Assembly (NCBI GenBank): GCA_035610365.1
Contig: CM069434.1
Span: forward strand, 96,708,806-96,772,805
DNA: 64,000 nt
Reading direction: 5' to 3'
From: Aquatica leii
Taxonomy: Eukaryota > Arthropoda > Insecta > Coleoptera > Lampyridae
Made by a program: the position numbers and the translations under genes. Of the stretch, positions 32,861 through 43,779 are shown in pieces. The notes below the pieces were generated by a model. That model worked only from the letters and a program-made list of their open reading frames with translations. It made no database searches and was not told where the DNA came from. The first letter of the stretch is position 1; each line of letters starts with the position of its first letter.

Positions 32861-32939
32861 AGCTTGTAAGACTATACTCACATATACAGTAAAAACTTAA
32901 GTGGATAAAACAAAAGTAAAGAATATGACGAGGGCATCA

Positions 32940-33215
32940 GAGATGGAGATATTAAGAATTGTTAAGAGAGTATGCTTCAGAGACCAGATAAAAAGCTAAG
33001 TTCTAAGAGAAGATTTCAAAACTTAAGATATAGTGCAGCTTGCAAGATCAAGACGACGACATTGGAAAGATCACGTCGACAGAATGACAGAAGATCAATA
33101 GGCAAAGGATGAAAAACCGAATTCAAGGACACTTACCGGACGACCTTCCAAAGAATGGTGCGAAAGCTGGACATTTGCTTCCCAAGAGACTGAACGAAAT
33201 TTAAAAGAGTAAGAA
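32940..33215 (+). pseudogene. LINE ORF2 C-terminal scrap
   Basis: RSRRRHWKDHVDRMTEDQ followed by LTGRPSKEWCESW (about 33050-33175) is the common post-RT tail of RTE/Jockey-type ORF2 proteins. Everything upstream is lost. Confidence 0.6.
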
Positions 33216-33540
33216 ACATGACTAAGTTTTAAGAAAGAAGAAGTTGTGTTCAAAGAGATAAAGCATATTCAGAAAATTAAACACTTTTTGATTCGACTTT
33301 TTGTACACTCGTTAAATCTTATCATAACAAAAAACTTTTTTTGACAATGATTTTACTGTTTCAACTTTGTTTTAAGAATTGATACATGCGATTTCTTAGC
33401 CTATTCGGTTCTTCTTTTGTTTTTGACCGCCAAGCGTCATCTCAAAGTTTCCATTTTTGGTAAATTGCAAAACTATAGTAGTAAAAAAATTGTTCATCTG
33501 GTTTTTGAATGTTTACTTGCTAATTCTTGTTTTTATATAT
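33216..33540. other. No gene seen
   Basis: AT-rich interval between two LINE tails of opposite orientation. A short plus-strand open frame from 33417 has no domain and overlaps a minus-strand LINE. Confidence 0.4.
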
Positions 33541-33544
33541 ATAG

Positions 33545-34250
33545 TGGCTTTACACGCCGATGGAGTAGCGCCACTCCTCTAGAGCTTTCTAGATCATTCA
33601 TACGGGTGTCATCAGTACCCTTCTACTACTCTATTTTCTCACATATTTCTTTCCATTTTTTTCTATCCATTACATTAGACTTCCACTCATCAATTCGAGC
33701 TCTTCTAATGTCTTCCGTTACTTCTTTTATCCATGTTGATCTTGGTCTCCCCTTTCTTCTCTTTCTGCCTGGATTCCATTATAACATCGAGAATATTATT
33801 TTGTCTTTGCCAGCTCTCCATACGTGACTCAACCATCTCGCTCTTTGTTGTTTTATTTTCTTTATCCAATATTCTAAGGTATTCTTCCTGTTTCTTTGTC
33901 ATTGTTATTGTTTCCGTCCCATACTGTATTGTTGGTCTCATTATTGTTTTATATATGTTTATTTTTGTTTTCTTCCCAAGTATTTTGCTCTTTAGCATTT
34001 TTTTATTTCTATATCTCTATTTCCATCACTTGCAATCATAACCCCTAAGTATTTAAATGTATTTACAACTTCGATCTCGAGCCCCTCCAATATAATGTTT
34101 TGGTTACCTTTTTGTGTTTGCTTACCTTTTTTCATTATTTTTGTTTTTTCTATATTAATTCTCAACCACATTGTTACTTTTGCCTCACTAGCATACAGGG
34201 CATCGGACCAAAGTCCAAGCCTATTATGCAGTATCTCAATTTACCGCCAA
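33545..34250 (-). pseudogene. LINE ORF2 C-terminal fragment (minus)
   Basis: Minus strand. IEKTKIMKKGKQTQK and LEIEVVNTFKYLGVMIASDG (about 34020-34160) are the post-palm blocks, then LKSKILGKKTKINIYKTIMR, PTIQYGTETITMTKKQEEYL (33885-33998) and MESWQRQNNILDVIMESRQ. It ends near GVAPLHRRVKPLYI (about 33540-33580), a typical last segment of these LINEs. 5'-truncated copy with frame changes. Confidence 0.75.
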
Positions 34251-35935
34251 CTTTACGTAGAGTTTAGACGAAAAAAAAAGGTACATGTGATTATTTACGT
34301 ATTTGCAATAAATGATAATTCGTAATAAAATTCAAGACTGACATTGCTCTAGCTCGTTTTATTTTTTGTCTCTATCATGCTTGCTTCATAGTGAGTCCAA
34401 ACATACCTTTGGTCACTCTAAGCCAAAGATCTTGATTAATACGACTAGTGGCGTCTAAATATTTTTTATTTCAGTTTTCCAACCACGCCCACACAACGTC
34501 ATGGTAGTTAGCCGTAGTGGCTTGATTGTTACCTTCGGAGCCTACTGGAGGAAAAAGTTGATAAAAGAACCTGATTCAACTGATGATACGCAATTCACAC
34601 AGAAACTCGACAATGATCCAGACTTTTAACCACCATAATGTTTCTAATACTACATTTGATTCCAGAAGCTAAACTAAATAATTTGGTTTGAGATTTATAA
34701 CTAGCAAAATTACAGTCAGAACTCCTAGCATCCAAATTATAAATTCTAAAACGTCAAAAAAAACATTGCTTTGCTCAAAAAAAAAACGTTGCTATGCTAC
34801 AAAAATTTTGAGCACTTAAAAGCAGTTTTGCTTTACAATGGCAATAAATACCCATCTGTACCAATAGTTCATGCCGTTTATATGAAGCAATTATAGGAGA
34901 ATATGCAATACTTTCTAGGACACATCTGGTCTAAAAACGGTAGAGATCTAAAAGTAATAGTTTTTTTCCTTAGACTAAAGTTGGGATATACAAAAGAATG
35001 CATAGACATTACCAAAAAAAAAACAACAAAATTATTATTTGTCCAAAGATTGATTTATAAGAGATATTGGTTTTGAAACTTTAGATTTATAAAAGTTTAA
35101 CAAAACATTTAAATATTTGATAAAAACATATTAAATTTTAAAATTGTTTTTGAGCGAATAATGTAATTATCAGAATGAAAAACCTCGTTCTTTGTTGGGT
35201 GACAAAGTGTCTAAGTAACATTTTTATTAAAGTTGACCTTGTGACGCCAGTTGAGAATATTTTACGTAAGCTTTCGGATGATATATGCAGAGTGGCTGAA
35301 ATATGTGCCTAAGTGCTTTAGTTTACATTTAATTCAATGGAAGTTTACCTATTTTTTAGTGCAAAAATTACCTAAGTCATCATCTTGACCGATGCAATGC
35401 AACATGTGTTCTAGTCCACATTGTATACATATCAGGTTATATGTGAGCAAATTAACTAATAAGTTGTATCAATCCTAATAATTTGTGTTTGAAATTAAAA
35501 ACAGAAGTATCGCAGGCAAAGAAAGTAGAATAAAATAGCTTGTGTTACTTTGAAACATAGTAGTAACGGTTTTTACAATGGATATATAATTTATTTTTCA
35601 CTTCTTATTGACTGCATCCTAATCTTACAACCTTAGCAATCCTGTTTACACCATAAATACACGGTGTATATTTGACAAATTCATACAAGTGTACGGGGTA
35701 AATGGGATCGCAACATTCTGCAATGTTGATATAACTCAACCTTCATTTTATTTTAGATGGTAGGGAATGGTCGGATTATTTGGCAGTGAATATGAACCGA
35801 ATAGCAAAAGTGACAATAGTTACCAAGTCGATAACATTGCTCCGACAACAAACAGGATAACCTAAAAACCTTTAAAAAAAGTAAAACTTTGGGTTCTTGT
35901 GCCACAAGGAGATAATTCACAAAACATAGACATTT
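34251..35935. other. Unassigned AT-rich DNA
   Basis: No coding frame or repeat that I can name in this 1.7-kb interval. Confidence 0.45.
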
Positions 35936-36430
35936 CAATTTATATTTATGATTATAAGCGACTTTTGGCTTAGACCGCGTCGTAGTTAAACACCCAGACT
36001 TAGGCTTGGTTCTAGTTTCTTCTTGAAAGCCAAAACAAGAAGTAGAACTTGGCCTTTGCCGTATTGTCGTTCGTGAACCCAAACAAACTGAGGTTTTGCA
36101 AGACATTGCAGCTTGAATCTTCAGAGTGGTAAATGTCACTGAAAGAAAAAGTGTAAATGACGATATTTATACCAATAGCCATTTGCGTGATTACCAAACC
36201 TTATTTTTTCATTATCTGACACACGTATAGCTTTTTTGACTAAAGTATGCAAAACAGTATTCTTCTATACTGGATGGTGGTGAGATTTGGCGTTTAAGTA
36301 TCTTTAATTTAATGCTATTATGTGCAGAGTTTAGATTTTAAAAGAACTGATTTAGTTTATCTTTGCCATGAGGCCATACAGCATGATCATCAACATATCT
36401 GAACCAAGTTTTTGGCTTTAACTCATCATC
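35936..36430 (-). pseudogene. Penelope-like element fragment (RT palm and 3' tail), minus
   Basis: At 36300-36425 the minus strand reads KPKTWFRYVDDHAVWPHGKD, the catalytic palm of Penelope RTs (WxRYVDD). Further down, the 3' tail (35942-36077) is an inverted, about 92% identical copy of the tail at 37169-37304. The segment between RT and tail, including GIY-YIG, is largely missing. Confidence 0.7.
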
Positions 36431-37344
36431 CAGTACAGAAGAATATTGTTTTGCATACTTTAGCCAAAAGAGCTATACGTGTGTCAGATAATGAAAATCG
36501 ACAAAAGAAAAAGGAAACACTGTTGGAGTCCCTACAACAAAATGGATACGGGTTCAAAGAGATCCAAAACGCATGGAAAAGAGCAATAAATCCAAAAGAC
36601 AAAGAAGACTGTTTGGGTTCGACAGACAAAATAAGCAGAGTACTAAAGAAACATAATATTAAAACTGTCTTTACCACTAAGAATACCGTGAACACTTGGT
36701 TTACATCTGCTAAGAACAAACAAGGGACTCTAAAACATGCCAGAGTTTACAAAATTCCTTGTACTTGTGGATCAAGTTATATAGGACAGACGGGACGCTC
36801 TATTAAAGTTAGAGTAAAAAAACATATGGTTGACTGCAAACACCGCAGAGTTACTAAATCAGCAGTAGCAGAACACGTGTGGAACCAAGAGCACACGCTG
36901 AACTTTGACCAAACTAAAATGTTGGCTAGAAGTCCTTTCTGCTTTCCCATACTAATCCGCGAAGCTGTAGAAATAGAAAAACATCCAAGTAATATGAACC
37001 GAGAAGACGATTTAAAACTCAGCAAAGGTTGGCTACCAGTATTATATCCTCAAAGAGAAAGATCAACCTTTTTGGAAAGGATACAAACACTTACTCCGAG
37101 TAATAACGAAGTCAGTCAAGGGGCAACGGAAAGAAAAGGTTCGTTAATCACGCTGATTGCTTGTTTTAGTTCACAAACGACAATACGGCAAAGGCCAAGT
37201 TCTACTTCTTGTTTTGGCTCTCAAGAAGAAACTAGGACCAAGCCTAAGTCTGTGTGTTTAACTACGACGTGGTCTAAGCCGAAAGTTACTAATAATCATA
37301 AACATAACAACCGCAAAACCTTAAGATTTTACATTTCAATTTAG
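36412..37344 (+). pseudogene. Penelope-like element, GIY-YIG endonuclease part
   Basis: A 310-residue open frame on plus. It starts within a truncated RT-connection region (NGYGFKEIQNAWKRA), followed by a zinc-binding linker and a complete-looking GIY-YIG domain: ARVYKIPCTCGSSYIGQTGR (about 36740-36798), KVRVKKHMVDCKHR, SAVAEHVWNQEHTLNF and ILIREAVEIEKHPSNMNRED. After residue about 225 the frame runs into the element's tail. Only the 3' half of a Penelope element is present; there is no RT on this strand. The first methionine is not a genuine start. Confidence 0.85.
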
Positions 37345-37439
37345 ATTTTTGAATTCTCGCAAAACAATATACATATCAATTACCCAAACGTAGTGAATGA
37401 AGTCAACATAATTAAACCACAGCAACTCAAACTTCAGAA

Positions 37440-38112
37440 GGGCAAGAAGCGAAAGACTGACAAGGATGCATAAAAATAACCATAAAAAGTTTGGAATAAG
37501 TCCATTACAACAGCGCTCTGTGATAAAGCTTATTTGACTTCCTGGGTCACAAAGTGCTCTAAAAATTTGAAAATTGCCCCAGCGATCTTGAACCTCAAAA
37601 CGAATAGTTGACGTTACTTTACCTTTTGGTTGAGGTCAAAACTACAAAAGTGTTTGTCGAATCAGTCGCCAAGGGCAAAAGCAAGCAAAAAGCTTTAGAA
37701 GAAGTTTTCTGAAAGTGCTACCACCAATGATGTGATGCTGAGCAATTCCGACAAGTGGCTTTCGAACTGCAAAATCTAACTTGATGCCTGGGATTGAAAC
37801 ACTTTAAACAAAATCGTGTGGATTGGGCAGCAACGTAACGATCATGAGATTTAAAACCAGCAAATCTACTACAATGAAAAATGGCATGTGATAGATCCCC
37901 ACAGTACGAACAACGAAGTTGCGACAAGGTTTGATCTGACGTTGCATTTAACGACAATTGTGGATTGCGTTTTTCTACTTCGTTACTAATTTTTGGAGTT
38001 CAATACGAAACAACAGGGCTTGATAGTGACAAAGGACGACTTTCGACTTTAATATTTAACGATGTATGAATACGATTTAATCACCAGAAGACATCATCGA
38101 CATGTGCAACGA
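37440..38112 (-). pseudogene. BEL/Pao gag zinc knuckles and protease, minus
   Basis: Minus strand. CSYCGDLSHAIFHCSRFAG, RFCLKCFNPRHQVRFCSSK and CRNCSASHHW (37718-37910) are the three Cys-His knuckles typical of Pao gag. Downstream, QDRWGNFQIFRALCDPGSQ (about 37545-37600) is the retropepsin active-site region, with DPGS in place of DSGS. Upstream gag and downstream RT are missing. The Gypsy 5' LTR begins right beside it at 38124. Confidence 0.75.
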
Positions 38113-38123
38113 CATTACAAAGG

Positions 38124-38346
38124 TGTAGTGTTCCTCCATACTTGACGGCTAGAAATTAGGATATTGATTTTATTTAAGTAGGATCTTTGTCCAGTACGAG
38201 ATATACACATTGTGTTCAGATTAAGATTATTACAAGTTATTACGCAATTCATTACGCAATAATAAAAATGTACAACAAAAGAATCCGTTTATTTATTTTC
38301 GTTCAATATGGTATTGTTACAGTATCTATTTTTTAACAATTTTACA
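38124..38346 (+). repeat. Gypsy 5' LTR (tentative)
   Basis: Starts TGTAGTGTTCCTCC and ends ACAATTTTACA immediately before a PBS-like ATTGGCGACGAAGATGAG. TG...CA ends, an internal AATAAAA, and position ahead of gag support the call. I could not find a matching 3' LTR, so the left border is provisional. Confidence 0.5.
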
Positions 38347-38364
38347 ATTGGCGACGAAGATGAG
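38347..38364 (+). promoter_or_regulatory. Gypsy primer-binding site
   Basis: ATTGGCGACGAAGATGAG lies at the expected spot between LTR and gag. TGGCGAC-type sequences of this kind prime many insect Gypsy elements; the exact tRNA was not determined. Confidence 0.5.
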
Positions 38365-38517
38365 ATAAAAAAAATAATAACAATGTAGTTATGTAAAACA
38401 GAGTGTGTGCTTAACTTTGTTTGTTCGAACGAATTTTGTTAGTTTTGCAAAAAGCACAAATTTTATCTAAGTATGTATCTCATATGCTGATATTGTTTTC
38501 AAAATCATTTTTTGAAA

Positions 38518-39460
38518 ATGGATTCAGCACAATTTCAACAATTTCTAAATACGTTTCAAAATGTTTTTCAAACGCAGCAGTGAAATTTCCTAACAGAGTT
38601 TGCATCTTAGGTTTATTGGATACACAACTATAATTCTGTAGACTAATCAAACGTATCTCCATTTGAAAGTTTTGACCCTAAGCGAAAAAAGTTCTCATGT
38701 TATTTAGAACCATAAAAAATGTTGTAGATAAAGAAAAGATTGCGCAACTATTAGTCCGGAAAAAAACCATTACAGAGTTAAGTCATGATGAGCTTGTAAA
38801 TGCATTGAAACAAATGTTAATTCCAAAGAAGAGTGTAGTTCTTGCACAGCATTATTTTCTAAGTAACTATCAAAATGAGAGTCAATCAATTACTGAATAC
38901 GTAACCGCCTTACAACGTGACCTTGTGGAATCCGAATTTTCAATCAAATGTGGATGTAATAAACCAGTATTAGCAGCAGAAGTTTTTCTAAAAACTTAGT
39001 TCATTAGAGGATTACGTGATGATTAGTTAAGAGAACAAATTCTACAATCTGATGCTACTAAACTTAAAAAATTTTTATTTTAAAAGCAACTGCCCATGAA
39101 GCCTTAAAATATAAAAGTAAAGAATTTATTAACATAGCGTTTCAATTGAACTCATTCTAATTTTGGCACAAGTGATGTTAATAAAACCATTAACATATTA
39201 AGACATCGTTCAAGTGCAAGAAACTGTTTTGAAATCATTCCAATCAAAGTTCAAGAAATAGGTCACTAGGTCCAGGTTGTTCAAAATACAATTCCAGAAA
39301 TTGTCAACTAAATTGGTATTGATTTGTGTTTCGTTGTGGAAGAAATAATCACAAGATTACAGACTGTCGTGTCGATAGAAGCAAATTAAAATGCGAAGCT
39401 TGCAAAAAAGAAGGCCATGTTGTTAAAGTTTGTATCACAACCTTAATACAAATGCAAAGC
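38518..39460 (+). pseudogene. gag: Gypsy gag
   Basis: Begins at ATG 38518 (DSAQFQQFLNTFQNVFQTQQ). The capsid-like part reads TITELSHDELVNALKQML and SQSITEYVTALQRDLVES (38780-38940). It ends with two zinc knuckles, FRCGRNNHKITDC and CEACKKEGHVVKVC (39326-39440). Stops and frameshifts occur at about 38580, 39000 and 39300. Confidence 0.75.
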
Positions 39461-39485
39461 AACAAATCAAATTTTTCTAATATAA

Positions 39486-41100
39486 ATGCTACAACTCCTG
39501 AATTTGATAATGACTCCAAATTCTGACTTTACATATGAAATAAGTAAATTAGAAACAGTACAAACCCAGGAAATAGTTGATCTATTTGAAGTGACTTCTG
39601 ATTTTGACAAGTATTTAATCTCAGTTAAACTAAATGGAAAATCTCGGTGCCTTAAAGTAGACTGTGGTGCAAGATTTTCATTGGTAGCTGAAAATGAGTT
39701 CAACTACCTTCATTTGAATGTACCAGTAGAAAAGTCAAATATTGCTTTTCGATTCTATTCAGGCAATATAATCAAGCCGACAGGAAAAGTGATTGTAAAT
39801 GTACCAACCAACAGGTCATTATGCACTCCTTGGCCGTCAGTAGATCAGAGGTCTTAGAATTGAACTTCAACACCTTGATGCAAGTATGTCGAGACCACTT
39901 GAAATATTCAAGACTCACACAGTAAAATACAGTGAAGAATTGCTCGACAAGTTTTCTTTAATTTTTCAAGATAAGATTGGATATGTTCCAGGTTTCAAAT
40001 TTACACTTCAACAAAGAACGTGATGTCCTCTACGCACTAAGGAAAAAAGTAAACAAAGAATTGGATTCTTTAGAAACACATGAAATTATAACTCCAGTTA
40101 CTACTAGGGATTGGGGGTCACCGCTGGTAGTAATTTCAAAACCAGATTTCGACTCTGTGTCGATTACAAATGTGGTGTCAATAAAAAGTTAATTCAAGCA
40201 AATCAACCAATAAAGCGCATTGAAGATGTACTTAACAGCCTCCGCGACTCCCGATATTTTCGTAAACTCGACTTGTACAAAGCTCACCTACACATACAGG
40301 TCAATGAGCATCATTCAAACAATTTCAACACATCGTGGTACATATCAAATGCACCGGGTTAGTTTTGAGATTAAGACCGCCCTATCTGAATTCAACCGAA
40401 TTATTTTGCAAACCTTGAAGAGTCTCCCAAAAACAGACTCGTACTTTGATAACATCATTGTCCAGGATTCAACACTAGAAGAGTGCACACAAAATCTTCA
40501 ATCATGTTTACAAAGACTTTCCAATTGTGATCTTTGTGTCAATAAAAATAAGTACGTGTTTTTAAAAACAAAAATAGAATATCTAGGACATGTAACAGAA
40601 CACAATAAAATAAGCAAGTTTTCTAGAAAAACCAGAGTTATAGAAGAGATGCCACACCTATCAAATGTGGACGAAATAAGAAAATTTCTTGGAGTAGCTA
40701 CTTACTAGACAAGATTTGTTTCAAATTTTCTAACCATTTCTTAACCGTTTCTATGTCTATTCAGAAAAGGCTAACGCTGGATTTGGACTGCAAATTGTGA
40801 AGCATCATTTCTAAACCTAAAGACTGAACTTTGCACCGATATAATCATGGTCTCGTTTGATCCTAACTTACTATTGATCTTGACTACCGACGCAAGTGTT
40901 ACAGGCATTGCAGCTATTTTTAGTCATGCCGTGAAGGGAGAGAAAAGACCAATAGCCTACGCGTCACGGTCACTTAGCGAATCTGCAGGAAATTACAGTC
41001 AACTTGACCGGGAGGCGCTTGCAATCGTTTTTGGAGTGAATTATTTACACTTATTTTTAAAACATTTCTTGCTGGTTACGAACAATTAACCAATATCTCA
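39486..41100 (+). pseudogene. pol: Gypsy protease, reverse transcriptase and RNase H
   Basis: Protease at 39600-39800 (SRCLKVDCGARFSLVAE; the active site reads DCGA rather than DTGA/DSGA). RT follows with ITPVTTRDWGSPLVVISKP, RLCVDYKCGVNKKLI and FRKLDLYKAHLHIQV, in alternating frames; the palm reads SYFDNIIV (40440-40460), so the second catalytic aspartate is replaced by asparagine. RNase H (40847-41089) reads LILTTDASVTGIAAIFSH, then RPIAYASRSLSESAGNYSQ and DREALAIVFGV. Order is normal for Gypsy. Both protease and RT have lost key residues, so this copy is dead. Confidence 0.85.
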
Positions 41101-41129
41101 ATTTTTTTACCACCATAGGGCGCTTCCAA

Positions 41130-42300
41130 AAATGCTCGCTCAGGCTGTGCAATATAAGAGCAAAAACAATAATCAAAACGTTGACTGTGCTTCACGAGTT
41201 TTAGTTAAACAAACTGAGATGTCAGTAGATAAACTAATTGGAGAAGAAGTACACAAATATGTGCTCAGACAATATTCCAAACTTTAAACAATAAAGTAAT
41301 AGCTATGATTATTAAAAATAAAACTAAAAATGATCTAGAACTTGGTAAACTACTCGACAATCTGAAAAATCAATCAGAAGACGCTGATTGATGGTATACT
41401 GTTTCTAAGGGATACAGTAATAATTCCATCTTCATTACGTTCTAGCATAATTGAAGAACTCTACGAAACGCACATAGGTATTACAAAAATGAAACACAGC
41501 GTTACGTTAACTGGTCTGGAATTGATCGTGATATAGAAAGGCTAGTTAAAGCCAGTGAAAACTACGCACTGGTAACAGCAAGTTCTCTAAAGGATTTTAT
41601 CCATTCCTGGAAACAACCTGAAAATAACCGTTTGAGAACTGTTATTTTCTAGTGTGTGTTAATGGAAAATCTAAATGAGCTTTGAGTCAAAATTTTACAA
41701 GAAGCGCCTACTAGCTTAACTACTATTTTACTTTTAGAATCAATTTTTACATATAATAAATATTCACAGGTGATTGTGTCGGATAACGCTTCAATTTTCC
41801 AGAGCGAAGAGTTTCAAATGTATTGTGGAAAAAACCAAATCTTTCAAAAATTTATTGCACGAGGACATCCAGCTACGAACGGACTTGCTGAACGAAATGT
41901 TCAAACTCTAAAGCACAAACTTAAAACAGCATCAAATGAAAATATTTCTATAGAAAATAAAGTGCAAAATATTCTTTTTAGATATAGAGCCGCTTTGGCT
42001 TGTGGTAAATCACAAGCTGAATTATACTTACACTGAAAAATACGAATTCGACTAAATTTTCCCATATCAACCAAAAGCTTCGCAGGTATCTTCAAACCCG
42101 CTACGTTCTTTACAAGTGGGGAAGAAGGTTTAGGTCTGACTTGATTACAAAAGTGCTTGGAAATTTGGAGTAGTACGAAAAAGACTAGGAAAATTACATT
42201 ATTTGATATTATTGGATAAAGAAAGAACAGTAAAACGGCATATAAACCAAATACAACCAACACTTTTTCAACTTAAGAAAACTGTGACGTTTGGACTTCT
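41130..42300 (+). pseudogene. Gypsy integrase (damaged)
   Basis: The frame at 41770-42036 holds the second catalytic aspartate in IVSDNASIFQSEEFQ and the glutamate in GHPATNGLAERNVQTLKHKL, then RYRAALACGKSQAEL. The upstream zinc-binding region and first aspartate are badly decayed (41280-41700). A tail with LYLH-type text ends near 42300; the 3' LTR is not visible. Confidence 0.75.
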
Positions 42301-43190
42301 TTAAACTACACAACCGTTATATTGCCATTTTATTTTTTAAATTGTTATTTAAGAAAACGTAACTAAATCCAAACGCGCAGGTGCTAACTGTCCGCGACCA
42401 TCAACACGCGTGCACGTATAATTGCCTGTATTACAAGTTTTTCAGGAACACAGATGCTGACTAAAGAAATAACCACTGTTGGATTTGGCGAATAATTATA
42501 TGATGATGAAGGAAACGAAGACGTTTTTAATGGTGCTATTATGGAAAACCAAAACCAAGATGGAACAGTAATTGTGGAAATGAGTTTTGACTAAGTTGGA
42601 TTATCAGCAGATCAAACATTTTTCCAAAAAATTATGGTTTGTCTTAAACAGAAATTATCTTTGAAAACACTTTTCTGTCAGGAAATAAAAGATCAAATGG
42701 TAAAACTAGATCAGCCGTAAATGATAAAATTGTCCCCATTTTTAACTTGCCAAAGAAGAAGAAATGCAGAAGAATCCCATAATAATTTTTCCTGCGTTAT
42801 TAAAAAAGCAATTAAAATAATCTTAAAAAATAACCACTCTATCAACTTCAGAAAAAAAACATATATTTTAATATTTTAGATGAAGATGCAAGCCCATGTT
42901 GTTCCACGAAACTTAGAGAACTTGGACTTTTTCCTACATTAACAGAAAAAACAGCAAAGGAGAGCGCACAGTCAGAAATCAAAAATCTCCATATAAAGAT
43001 AAGCTAGAAGAACAAAAAAAAGCAAAAACTAAAAATGGTAATGTAAAAATTGTCAAAAATTTTTCTGGAAAAATATTAACAAAAACCAGAAGAAAAAAAA
43101 CCAAATGTGCAAAAAAAACTAAGATAGGCAAAGTTAACAAATGCTTCTTCTCACCAGTCACTACGCCAAAAAAAACAATTAATTTGAATT
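42301..43190. other. Unassigned, coding-like but unrecognised
   Basis: Plus-strand frames such as VGFGE and YDDEGNEDVFNGAIMENQNQ (about 42480-42570) and VPIFNLPKKKKCRR (about 42733-42775) look like decayed protein sequence, with a Lys-rich part at 42970-43130. I could not match them to a family. They may be the end of the Gypsy element or the start of the BEL/Pao element. Confidence 0.35.
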
Positions 43191-43194
43191 CAAC

Positions 43195-43750
43195 AACTCG
43201 ACTAAACTATCCAATTAATTAACCAGGAGTTACAAGAAATCAAATCCAAAATACAATATGAACTGTTGCTCCAGACGATTGAAAAGCAATAAGAAACCAT
43301 CCAAGCACTCCACAAAGAAATATCACTGATATACCCAAACCAAACTTAAAACTTTCAAAAATTGAAATTCCATTTTTTGACGGAAGTTATAAAAACTGGC
43401 CTACTTTAATGACATCTTCTTTAAAGTTATTCATGAAAATCTGTCTCTAACTAAAATTGAAAAAATGCAATATCTTAAAATCCACATCCGAGGGCAACCA
43501 AGCCAGACGATGTTATCACCGAATGCCTAAAAGAAATTAACAACTTAGGCGTTAATACTACCTCCTGGGGGCCAATAGTTGCACGCATTGTAACTCGAAA
43601 GTGGGATTCAGAAACCAATTGTCTATACGACCAATCTTTAAAAGAACCACACGAAATACAAGACTTACAAGAGTTCACAGACTTTCTGAACCGAAGATTC
43701 CAGTCATTAAAATCAAACACTGTGGCCAAAAAGATATATTAAGCCTAAAA
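43195..43750 (+). pseudogene. gag: BEL/Pao gag
   Basis: IQLINQELQEIKSKIQYELL (about 43208-43265) is a coiled-coil lead, then IEIPFFDGSYKNWPTFNDIF (the DUF1759 block, about 43360-43420) and NLSLTKIEKMQYLK. WGPIVARIVTRKWDSETN and EIQDLQEFTDFLNRRFQSL follow in another frame. These are the diagnostic segments of Pao-clade gag. Frameshifted; zinc knuckles deleted. Confidence 0.8.
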
Positions 43751-43779
43751 ATATTCAACCCATATATCGGAAAAAAGAA

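Noticed and set aside
36777-37025. Minus-strand ORF inside the Penelope-like GIY-YIG region
   Set aside because: Shadow of the plus-strand frame, which carries all conserved motifs.
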